From positions 57,822,984 to 57,886,983 of the forward strand of contig NC_088300.1 in the NCBI RefSeq assembly GCF_032854445.1: a DNA stretch of 64,000 bases, given 5' to 3'. Both the position numbers and the translations under genes were made by a program. Positions 13,301 to 25,300 of the stretch are shown here, piece by piece. How positions within the stretch are numbered: position 1 is the stretch's first letter; each line of letters opens with the position of its first letter. This DNA is from Liolophura sinensis. Taxonomy: Eukaryota > Mollusca > Polyplacophora > Chitonida > Chitonidae. The notes beneath the pieces are model-generated. The model worked only from the letters and a program-made list of their open reading frames with translations. It was not told where the DNA came from and did not search any database.

Positions 13301-16300
13301 TGTAATGACTTTTGGCATCGGTCCATCCATCTACCCACATGTCTATTCTTCTCTAGAACATATCTTGGCAGTTGTTGGTGGTATGTGTACATGTGTTTGT
13401 CAGTCAGTACACCTCAAGAACAAATCTCTCCTGGCTGTCACTGGTCAAGTGGTCTGTATATACACCTTGGACCAGCATTAAGGTCATAAATTTTGCTGCA
13501 CGTGGCATTACCATGTAAAATGTTGTCCAGAATGGTTGCTGGTAGCAAGATGAAACTAGAATCACAATCTTGATACATTATGATAGCAGTGAATCTGTCG
13601 TATTCGCCACCCTCTTTGCTGAAGGCGACAATGGACTGTCAACTGTAATCATGGAACTTGTGTTCCTCTAATAAGGCTGGCACGTCTCTACATCACATGT
13701 GTGAAACTTGGTCTGTAACTTGACTGAGGACGGTAGTTTTGTTGAGATACTTCAGTTTCCTGTACCCATAAACTGACTGCCATTGTATATTTTTAAATGA
13801 AGAAATTCTTGAGTAAGGTATTAATGAACAATCAGATAAATAAATACAGTGTTGTTCTTTAATAAAAGTAAGAATTTAACTTCCTGTTGCTTGAGGGTTT
13901 TTTTTTTTTTTTTTTTTTACACGGTAAATTGGTGAGTGTTTCATGTGTTGGATAAATATACAGAACATGAGAAATAGATACATGTGATTTATAAGGTGCT
14001 GGGATGCAGCACCAAACGATCTCAGTTTACTTGTGTGTTTTGTCATATAGGTATCGCCAAATAGACTAGCTTTTGCTGGCTGTGAGGGATGGCACTGAAT
14101 TGATTTTACTGGTGTCTAGTCTTGGGGTATAATTGAACAGTATTTATCTCCCTGAGTGCAACTCAATATTCTGTTAAGCACTGATATAAGAGAAAACTAC
14201 TTCCTGATGTCACTGAAACAGGAGAAGTAATTTACTGGTAGAGACGGTGCGGCTATATAGCTAATTGATACCACAGTCAAGGGTAAATGTGTACACAAAA
14301 CATACAGAGGAAAGAAGCTAAACTAAGACTTAAATCACACTACAGTGCTATTCACCTGGTGCCAAATAATGGGTCTTTTTAAAATCTGTCCTTATTTTTT
14401 TTGTTTTGTTTTTTGTTTTGGTTTCTCCCTTTTGGGAATACTTTCACTTCTGGTCATTACTCTTTTTTCTAGCTCTCGCAGTATTTTCATGTTTGTGGAT
14501 GATCAGTGAAATCACATGGCTACATTATCATTCATTGCTTCAGTGCCCAGTAGTATACATTCATCTATTACCATGTACAGCACACGTAACATGGTCTCTG
14601 TACAGTTTGACATACACTTGTAGCAAAACATATTTAGTGTTGATGGGATTGTGCTGGTAGACATTCACAAATTACTTTGTAATAAATTTGTTGTTCTGGT
14701 GAACAGAACAATTGAAGTCATGAATTTAATCAATTACTCTGACTGGTTGTTACAGTAGAGTATGGAGAAACAAGACGTAGGCTACCCAGACATTTGGCAT
14801 AGGGACATGTAGTGCAATTGTCTAGGTGTAGATGTGTCAATATTGCTGTCTGATTGACAGTTGGAGGTGTATCCCGTAGGATTGAGTGGATGCCAGCTAG
14901 CCTGGGAAAGTATAGAAAAGGGATACAAGAGCACTACGATATTTGATCAGTATGATGTAGAGGAGATCATTGACTCTGGGGTTTTGGTCTGAGTGCTCAC
15001 TGCTCGCTGGCCTTTCCCGATCACAGATCACCAGTTATGTGTCAGTCAGCACACCCACTGCTATTTATCAACATGCTTTCCTAAAGTGCACATTTGTTTT
15101 TTTGTAAAATTTTCTTGCCCACTAAACCGATGTCTGACACTGTTTGCCAACTGCTTTTGTGTCCTAATGCCTCATCTCTCTCTGGAATCACTTGCCTCCA
15201 TTATATACAGTTAAGGAAGGGATCCAACTGTAAGCAACCTTGGGCACTTATGAAGGCATGTCTGAGTCAGTGATTCCATCTTCTGACGAACCATAGCGGC
15301 CATGATCTTTCAGTGTGTTACTGCTGGATTTAGACACGTGTGCTTCTCGGCTGTACGTGATATTGTATAAATGTGATCCTTGATGGGCATCGGGTCTGGT
15401 ATTATACCTGAGCGCCTTTTGGGGGAAGCCACAGTCTTAATGAAGTCTTTGTCAATACCATGGTATATGGTAGAAGTGGCTAAGCGAGAAATGATAGCAG
15501 TGGTTATTGACACATGGAAGGGCCAGGGTATGAGATTGTGTGTGAAGAAGATTAGCATACAGACCCGGGCCAGATACAGGCTGTTTGATATCCTAACTGT
15601 CATTGTCACAATGTGGCTCTGGCGAGAGTGATTTAGATCAGCCAGCATCATTACAGGTATTTGCATTACTGCTGGATACAGGGGGCCTAGGTTAGCCTTG
15701 CACGAGAAAAATATTTATATTAATCAACCATTGACTGCACAATATTGTATTTTTTATATTTATACATAATTTCATGATTTTGTGTATTTGAACAAGTTTA
15801 AGCAATAATTTAGCTGTAGGCCTTCACAGACTTGTGTATATTGTGTAACATCATCTATGATGTGTCTTGTTGTATGATCTAGGAATGTCAGAGTTCACTT
15901 TTAGGTCCCCTATAATGGCAATGATACGTGGATCTCCAACACAGAGCAATGAAAGTTATGTTTTCCTTGAGTTTTTGTTTTATACTTCTTTTTTGCTTGT
16001 GCTCATCTACAAAGGGCCTACTAACAGAAGGTTGCACTGTTTTATTGGTTTTAGTTTTATAGGCTTTGTGAATGTTTTTTAATAATTTTAATTGACTTTC
16101 AATTCAAAAACTCACCAGTTATATAAACTTCACTTTGTTGTCTGTAGTAAATACATTCTTTAAAAAAACATTTTTCCATTTTTGTAATGCCTACCTTCAT
16201 GTCGGAGAACTAGGAGGGTATTTGGTTCCACTGGCAATTTTACAGATTTGTCACCATTTTCCTGTTTTGTGGACACACATTCAGATTGACTACATTCTGT

Positions 16301-19300
16301 TCTCCTGTAAACACGGATTTCTACAAGCTAGAGGCCACCCATAGTACACGAAGAGCCAATCAGGGGAAGCGATTTGCATATCAAACTCCAGCATGTTGGT
16401 GCTCGAACACCTCACAATGAAGTTTTTTTTACTACCATAACTCAACATTTGCTCCGCCATTTGTTGGAATTGTTCATGGATTGCCGCATGCAGTTGACAG
16501 TTTGCATATCAATATAAATAATTACAACCAAAGACCACTGCCTCAGTTTTTGTGCATAAACTCCCCACATCTTTAACACCACAACACTTTACAACTCTGA
16601 ATGCCTTGTTGACATCATGGCGTCGGGGTGTGAAATATCAAAATACGCAATAAGTGATATCTAAGTGAGATAAATGTTACTTTCATCAGTCACATTTCAC
16701 TGGTTGATTGGTTTTGGGGCCTAGGGGGTAGTAAGTAGTCAGAGGCACTTGTCTGACTGTTGAGATATGGTAATACTTGAAGCTAGTTGAACAGCACATG
16801 TGTAAATTTACACATCTGAATGATATTACATGGAAGAAAGTTTGCCACATACTTGCCAAAAATCTGGTTGCCATACCTGTAAAGATGAAAAATTCTTGGT
16901 TCAACATTAAAAGCCCAATCAAATAAAATTTATAAATATTACAAAAACATAATAGTTGAGCTGTTTCCTTGACTTTATTTACAGAACCAAAGCCATTTAA
17001 CATCACTCAGCCCAGACCCCGGGCTGTGCCTGTCCCTGAACGTGTAAGTGTACTATCATTAACCATATTTCATTGGCATGACAGTCTTGTTAATCTTTTA
17101 AAGACATGCCGGAAAAATTATAAGCTGTTTGATTTATGCACGTTCTGTTTTGTCAGGAATGGTCAGTTGCTTTATTATATTTAGTCTCTTCAGCTCATTT
17201 TCAGTAAATTGTACTTCAGTAGTAAAGCAGTCAGCCATTCCACATTGGTTGTTTGATCTCTTAGTTTAGGCTGTTTTGCTCAGACAAGTTTAATTGTTTA
17301 TATAGTCTACATGTGTGTAGCTCATAAATTGCCTTGTCTGCTCCTAAGCTTGCATGTGTAGTTAAGTAGAACCTGTAGATATAATCAATGGTCTTTAAAT
17401 AGTTAATGTGAGCACTTAATCATCTTGTAAGCATTGATCACAGACAGTGTAACCAGATCTCTGTGTGCGATTTGTCTGTAGATCCCCAAGCTCAAGAAAC
17501 ATCGACCAGTACCCAAGACCATTTACACAGAGCCACAGGAGTTTGGAAAAATTGCATCTACAAAGGTGGAGAATAGGAGACAGGCAGAGGTACGCTACAG
17601 ATTACTAATTGGTATTGAGGGTGTACGTGAAGCTCAGGCACTTGTGTTCGACAGCTAAATATTTCATTGGTAGCATATTGACGTTTTCATACACATACAT
17701 GTATGTCTGTGAAGTGATGTACATTTACAGTTTTAGTGCAGGTACATGTAGATGGCATTTCATGAGCATTTACACTAATTTGCGTATACCTGTAATTAAA
17801 TTTCCTTCGTACTCAAGCAATATCAAGCGGTCTGATTGGTAATTTGTTTTTTGCATTCATACCTCGATGTACTTAAAAAAATGTTTAAGTCAACCCATGC
17901 ACCTTGTGTCATAGCAAACCTGTTTCCTTCTATTTGAAACACATCAAGTGTGTCTGTAAGATAAATGTAAATCCACAGCAAGTAAATTCCACTAATTTTG
18001 CATCATCTGAATTCATCTTTGACTCAGATTTTAATAACAACTGTATCTTGCAATTTGTTTGTGGAACAAGTCTTTCAAACTTCATCATGTTTGCTGATAA
18101 AACTCTCAGCTGAACTGCCTGAAAATTGGTATTGTGCTTTCATAGTTTCATTTGCCTCTTTTTTTCTGTCTCTCTAGATCTATGTGCATTTGTTTGTTTA
18201 TTTTATAATAACATAGTGAGGTAATTGAAATTGCTCCCACATCTTTACATGTCAAGACTTGTCATTGAAAGCACACTAAAAGACCCAAACCTAATACGCC
18301 AGTAACAAAATCGCGTGATGTATCCAGGTTGGAAAACCTAATATCTCTGTACAAGGAGTTTTACATGTAGTTGCCCATGAGAGGTATGATAGTTGTCTCT
18401 TTGCATGGATCCTGTTTTCTTACTGTCAGCTGCGTAACTGGTCATGCAAATTCACAATAACTGAAGAGCTTATTACTGTGCCGTCCTCTCGTTTGTGCCT
18501 AATGCTTTAGTGCAATGTGTTGACAGGAGAGACTAATGGAAGCTCACAGAGAACAGTTTGCCTGTGCTAATTGGGAGAAATCTGACAAGACCAAACAGAT
18601 CCTGGAGTCCATCATGGTGGAGAGTGACCAGAAACTGGACTTTGACCGTCACAGAGCCAACCCTGTGCCCACTTCTGTGGTAAGTCACAACTGTAAGCAC
18701 CTAAAAGAGAGAGGAATGAGCTTTTCAAAGATTGCAAGCAAACACATTTCACCTGAAATGTTAAATTTATTTATTTGATTGGTGTTTTATGCCATACTCA
18801 AAAGAAATATTAGAAGCAGTTGGATGTTCTGTTGTTAGGCCTTTTCAGCTTTGTATTGAATATTTGTTTGAAGATGTACATACATAAAATACATATATTG
18901 TACAACACTTTAATAACAGTCTTTCAACAGAACATACTTTACCAAATTTCAACATTTACTACATGTATACGGTGATGTACATCTATATGCTATCTATACT
19001 ACATAATCAGTAATCACCACTTATTGTTTCACTCTGAAAAAAAAAATTGATTCAGTCATTTTGAATATGTTTCTGTTGGATTTTTTTTTTGTTCAGAAAA
19101 GGGAGTTCCAATCAAGTTAAATACAGCAGCTATCTTGAGGGAGGGCAAGCTGTACAAGGAGCGTCAGGATCAGGAGATTAAACGGTTTGTTTTAACACAT
19201 AATTTGTCAGAGGATTGAATTGTACTTGTAGACATCTAAAGAGTGGATATTGAGGTTACTTTATTCTTCATTTGAAATTTTGAATTGTTATTCTTTAATT

Positions 19301-22300
19301 GAAATCATATATTTGAAACCTGGTCTGTTAGGTCTTGGCAACTTTGTGGTTGAGGATTTAAAGTATGTGCACTAATTTAACACTACTGTAATTCTTCAAC
19401 CTTTTCGGCGTGTTTGCTAAGTGTTTATTCAAACATATTATTCCTGTGTATACTGATAAAATTATACTTTTTCTTAAGCTCTCAAATTGGCCAATCCAAC
19501 TGCTGTAGTTTTGTCTCCAAAATCAAATCAAAAATGTGCATAAATTGCACTAAAAGTTTCTCTTTCATATGCGAAAAGGTTGAGGAATTTGGATAGTATG
19601 GTTTTAGATTGCTTTGAATTTGGATGATGAAAAAAAGCTGTATGTGAACTCTAACTAGAAGATAAACAACTGATAAATATGCTGTTCCCAGACTGGAGAA
19701 GCTGGAAGCTGGAGCAAGAGACCCCTCAGAATTTCTCAAATGGCAGTCAGAGATGAGACAGAAGGATTTAGATGCTGAACTACTTGAAATTGAGAAACGT
19801 CGCCTGGAAGGAAAGCTGAGTCATGAGGAGGCCATACTGGCCAGACAAAACATTATCCAGGAGAATAAACAGAAGGTCCTCAATATGAAAGAAGAGGTGA
19901 GCTAGGTGGGGCATTGTATGTTACAGTTCTCCATATCCCGAAGATTTGTATATGTCTCAGTGAAAATGTAATATGCATGAGTGTCTTGGGTAAGGGTCTT
20001 CCTTTTGTTATTGATCTATGATTACTGGAAAAAAGATAATATGTTTCTCATTATAGGATAATTTATTTTCAAGATGATGTTAATAAATTTCCGCAGTTAG
20101 CTATCTGTGTAAATCAATGATGAATCTGTTGTTAAAATTAGAAATGTTGATTATAAGGAAAAGATTTGATTTTGACACATTGATATTACACTTATGGTCA
20201 ATTTGATAATATGTTTCAGTGTGTTTCATTATGTTTTCATTTTATTTCAAGGCTCACCAAATGATGCAAGAATACTTGGAGCAAAGATTCAAGGAGGAGC
20301 AAGAAATGAGGTGGGTTTAGAGTCAGTGGTGACGGGAGTGTGGCTTTGTCTATAAAAGCAAATCAGTTTTCAAAATCAGATAAAGTTTGCCATGTCCTGT
20401 GGCAGTTTAATTTACTTTATCCAAAAAAGCCTGTTTAATTCTCCTTTTCATCAGTAACCTCTGTTGATCACGCTTTGTGTTATAAAAGGTATGGTGGGAT
20501 GTATATCTCAATGCCGCTTCAGTACCACTATGATATCAATTATCCAATGCTTGCTTACACGTTTTATCAAAACCTGGTAGTATATTGTATGTGGGTTAAA
20601 ATATATATAGGAATATATAAAATGTGACATGTTTAAATGTTTGCAGGCAACTTGTGGAAGATACAATGATGGGTCACAAAAATGCAAAAGAGGCGAAGAA
20701 AAAGCTACAGGAATATAAGCAGAAAATAGGTGAGAAGACTTAATGAGAATTTTAATCTGCATCTGTTCTTAACTTTCATGATCACTGGTGATATGTAATC
20801 ACATGTGAAAATTGTGAAATCATCGGCTGTATATAATATACTATATTTCATGTATAAATGGTTAGCATTTTTCAAGTGACACATTCTGCTTGATTCTGAC
20901 TGGATTTTGACTAATTTATTCAGCTTATAGGTCCATTTAAGTGTTTCAGTAAAGTGTGATTAATTTTTCATCAGCACAACCAAAGTGTGGTCATTAATGT
21001 CTTCATGTGCTTCTGAAAAGCCCATTATACATACCCAAAATTTAGGTGAAAGACAATATTATCAGGTGTTAACAGAGCAAATAAAGTTTATTCAATCATC
21101 TTGATTTTCAAATGAACTATCTTTTCTCTATGACTTCACCCATTAATATATGTATTCTAGTGGTCTGATACTCTAAGTAAATGTTTAAGAAAAATAAGCA
21201 TGTATACATGTTCTTGTTTTTTCCATATGGTAGTGACCTTTAATACAATATTCAGATTGAACACATCTTGGACAAAACAAATGATAGATGTGTTTTAATT
21301 TTGTTTCTTCTATTTCCAGTCCAAGAGGTTAATGAAGAAAGTAAAGAATTGATGAAGCAGGCCTTGGAGGAGGTAAACCATTCAGTCAACACAAGTCATC
21401 TCGATTGACTTCTATCTTATTTCTCACAGTGAAATCTTATCAGACAGTCGAAAGTCTGTTGTGAAAGGTTGCATGGCATTTTTTTTCTCACTCCACCTGT
21501 TCACATCACTTCCCTTTATTCGCTACAAAACTCAGATCTGTGGTAGCCTTTTGAATCGTTGCTTGTAAAATCAAATCACAATATTAGATGTCATAAACTT
21601 TGAGGAACCTTGGTGAATGCAGAAATAGCTGCATGTAGTTGTAATAATTTCTCTGTTTGATAGTTGAACTCACAGAAATCCACTGTACTTATTAATTCTA
21701 CTAATTATGTGATATTAAATTCTCATTGTAGTGTGGTTACAATTTGTAAGAGGATAATGTGACATGATCATGTGTTGTTGTTGTTGTTGACAGGCTGAGG
21801 AGGAGATGAGGAGGAAGATGGAGTTGATCCACCAGATTCGTGCCATGGAGGCTGTACCCATCATCAGGCAAAAGTTTGTGGACTTGACTGAGTCCTCAGG
21901 GGCAGGCTTCCTGGGTGAAATGTCCATAGTTGAGGTGAGTATCCTGAAGGCTGTGTACATTTACTTCACTTAGTTGTGAAATCAAGGCTAAACTGAAGAA
22001 ACCTGTTACCATTGGTCTTGCATGTTACAACCAGAAAATTGTTGTTTGAAATAAATTTTAAATTAGCCTACTGTAATTTCTGATTTCATCCAAAGACAAA
22101 TAATCAATATGAAAGGGAGGTAATTCTTCAAAACAGTATATTAGGTTTTAATTAAATGTATCCCAGTGCTATCCAGCATATACTCCATGTGCACATTTTC
22201 ATTTCTTGTAAGATATTAAAGGCCCTTGTGAATTTGTGCCTGTACTGAAACAGAACCTAAACCCATCACAGTCAGTAACAATCTTGCATCACACGTAACA

Positions 22301-25300
22301 AAGTATGTTTCTGATTCTCTGCACACATAAAACCCTTCATGCTTCATGTCTTGGCTTCGAGCTTTAAAGCTGAGATAAATAGATAAAATTTTTATTTTTC
22401 TCTTGTGTCAGATTCCTCATGATTTAATATTATTCCTGTTGTATTATATCAAAGTTTGCTCGTTCATAATGTATAAAATGTTAACACAGTGTTATAATGC
22501 GAAAATAAAATGTTTTTGTTTCAGTTACGTGAAAGGCTGGCTTTACTGAAGACAGCCAATGAGGAGGAAGAAGAGATGAGGAGAGATGAAATTCTGGCAG
22601 CTAAACAGGTTAGACTTCTAGTGGGAAACTCTTTTTGAATCCAAGAGGTATATGTCCTTTCTTGGGTTTGCATTAGTTGAGTATATAAAGGTTCAATAAC
22701 AAAAGAAGGTTGCTTGTTCAAATGCTATAGTCTATTTCTTTCAGAGTCACCAATATTCAGCTGTAAAATTAGTCATACTTGCTACCAAAATTGCCTTTGG
22801 TCAGTGATACGTAACAACACAAGCTTTACACATGGATATATTGAAAATCCATATTCTTCCAAAGAAAATCAAATTAGAACAATTTTTCTCATTCATAATG
22901 TTAAGTTGCATAAGTTCAGTTTTGACGCCAAGAACTCATTGCCTCAGGTGATGTCATAATTATTCAAAAACAAGTGGTATGAAGGGGGAATCGGCATGGA
23001 GAGTAATTTGTTTTGCAATAGGTGTACCAAGGTGTGGTTAAAACAAACTCACGCAGTAACACAGCCTACACTAAACTCTCAGCAAATACACTACATTGTC
23101 TTTTATAACAAAATTTCCTGATATTCAGCTTCAAAACCATACATCCATCATATACTACAACAGATAAAATTAATTTCATGCTGTCGTGGGATCATATACT
23201 ACAAGAGATAAAATTAATTTCATGCTGTCGTGGGATCATATACTACAACAGACAAAATTAATTTCATGCTGCCGTGAGATCATGTACTACAACAGATAAA
23301 ATTAATTTCATACTGTCGTGAGATCATGTACTACAACAGATAAAATTAATTTCATACTGTCGTGAGATCATGTACTACAACAGATAAAATTAATTTCATG
23401 CTGCCGTGAGATCATGTACTACAACAGATAAAATTAATTTCATGCTGCCGTGAGATCATGTACTACAACAGATAAAATTAATTTCATGCTGCCGGGGGAT
23501 CATATACTACAACAGATAAAATTAATTTCATGCTGTCGTGGGATCATATACTACAACAGATAAAATTAATTTCATGCTGTCGTGGGATCATATACTACAA
23601 CAGATAAAATTAATTTCATGCTGCCTTGAGATCATGTACTACAACAGATAAAATTAATTTCATGCTGTCGTGGGATCATGTACTACAACAGATAAAATTA
23701 ATTTCATGCTGCCGTGAGATCATGTACTACAACAGATAAAATTGATTTCATGCTGTCGTGGGATCATATACTACAACAGATAAAATTGATTTCATGCTGC
23801 CATGAGATCTTATATTACAACAGATAAAATTAAATTCATTTTAAATAATTATTATTAAGTCAAGCCGATGTACTTTGACATTAGGAACTGGAAAAAGTGT
23901 TTTAACTTCATTTTCCTTGCAATAATGTGAACTTCAAACATATCAATGTGTAGAGCTTATGTTGTTACGTGTCAGTTAAGTTTCAGCATCAGGTAAAACC
24001 CGGATGAAGTAAATATGTAATGTCTCTGCTATTGGTTAAAGGTGGCTGGACCATCTGGGTTCATTCATGTACAAATACTTGTGACTGGGGCTTGTGACTT
24101 GTGTACTTGATGTGGTGACATAAAGGCTTACCACATGGACTTGTGGGTCAGTGGTCAGTACGACTATCCTGTATGACTGCACTGGGCAGGTTGGCATATA
24201 GGGTTGTTTTGGCATTATGCTTCATTGAGTATTAAAATACTGTAAATATTACCACAGTTGGGACTGTCTTTGTAAGGAGGAGACACCCAAGAGGAAGTCA
24301 AATACATGTATGTTCTCATTTGAGTTAAATCTGAAGTCTACATGCCTATATGTGTTTCATTGTGAACAAGCGCTTTCATCCAGATTTAGACCACTTTGGT
24401 GGCTTCATGGTTACAGCGTGACCTGAGATAAAACCCAAGTCAGGTCATACCGAAGACTTAGAAAATGAAACTTTTTGATGCCTTGCATAGAGAGGCACTC
24501 AGCACGGAGAGGTTAGAGCAAGGAATGAGAAGTGTTTGACCCATTGCAGATGGGGCGTTAATCATAATCATTCATTCATTCAGTTACGTATCACTTGGGC
24601 TAAGGGTGTCCTCTGTAATTTACATGAAGCTCTGAGTGATGATTGTGTAAAGATCACATGAATTAACTTTGAAGGTCTACTTGTCATAATTACAGGCAAA
24701 GAACCAAAACCTTATGGATACATTAGAGATGATTTCTAAACATCGTGTGGAGAAGTGTAAGGCAGCATCTGAAAAGTGAGTCCTTTTTTTGTTCTCGACT
24801 ACCATTTTGTAAAGCGGTTCTCCAGGTAAAATGGTCTCCGTTATTTAGCCTGGACCCAATTTCTTGAAATTAATATAATTTTGAGTAAAGGGAATTTCAA
24901 ATTTTGTGAACTCAGTCTGATGTCCTATTTTGATCATTTATAGAAGATTTCGTGGAATTGTACATAATTCCTCTAAACACATTATTCAAATGCCACTATT
25001 TAGTTTATTAAAAAAGTATGGTTTAAACATGTTTTCTTGTTTAACAGACTTGAAGAAAAGAAAAGAGCAAACACCCAGCCATCGGTGCCAAAAGTCAAAG
25101 ATGACAAACTCTTGGAACTCCAAAAACGTTTAGAAGAGAAAAAGGCTGAGCGAAGGAAAGAGCAGGAAAAAAGCAAACTTGTGGTAGACCGACAGTCATC
25201 GAAGAAAACACAAGGTCTTATCAAACAGAAGGTTTGTTTTGGCGTGTAGGATTAACGTTCTGCATTCCAGTGGGATATATTCTGGATGCACATTTTGTAA

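Larger units (their letters stand above)
5871..16984 (+). other. CFAP99 intron 5 (11.1 kb): no gene
   Basis: No exon-like stretch was found, and the phases of exons 5 and 6 join without a missing exon. Contents I can name: GGGNCCC-rich patches (7505-7770, 10815-11075), a SINE tail (7795-7908), an antisense SINE end (8545-8800), a SINE tail relic (12625-12700), a 22-T run (13898-13919) and a dispersed repeat (15695-15880). The rest (about 6000-7500, 8800-10800, 11100-12600 and 12700-15690) shows nothing recognisable. Confidence 0.7.

Noticed and set aside
15310-15666. Overlapping open frames on both strands in CFAP99 intron 5
   Set aside because: No family resemblance, and both strands are open over the same bases, typical of chance.
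23149-23839. CRISPR-like array
   Set aside because: Units are contiguous with no unique spacers, and the host is eukaryotic.
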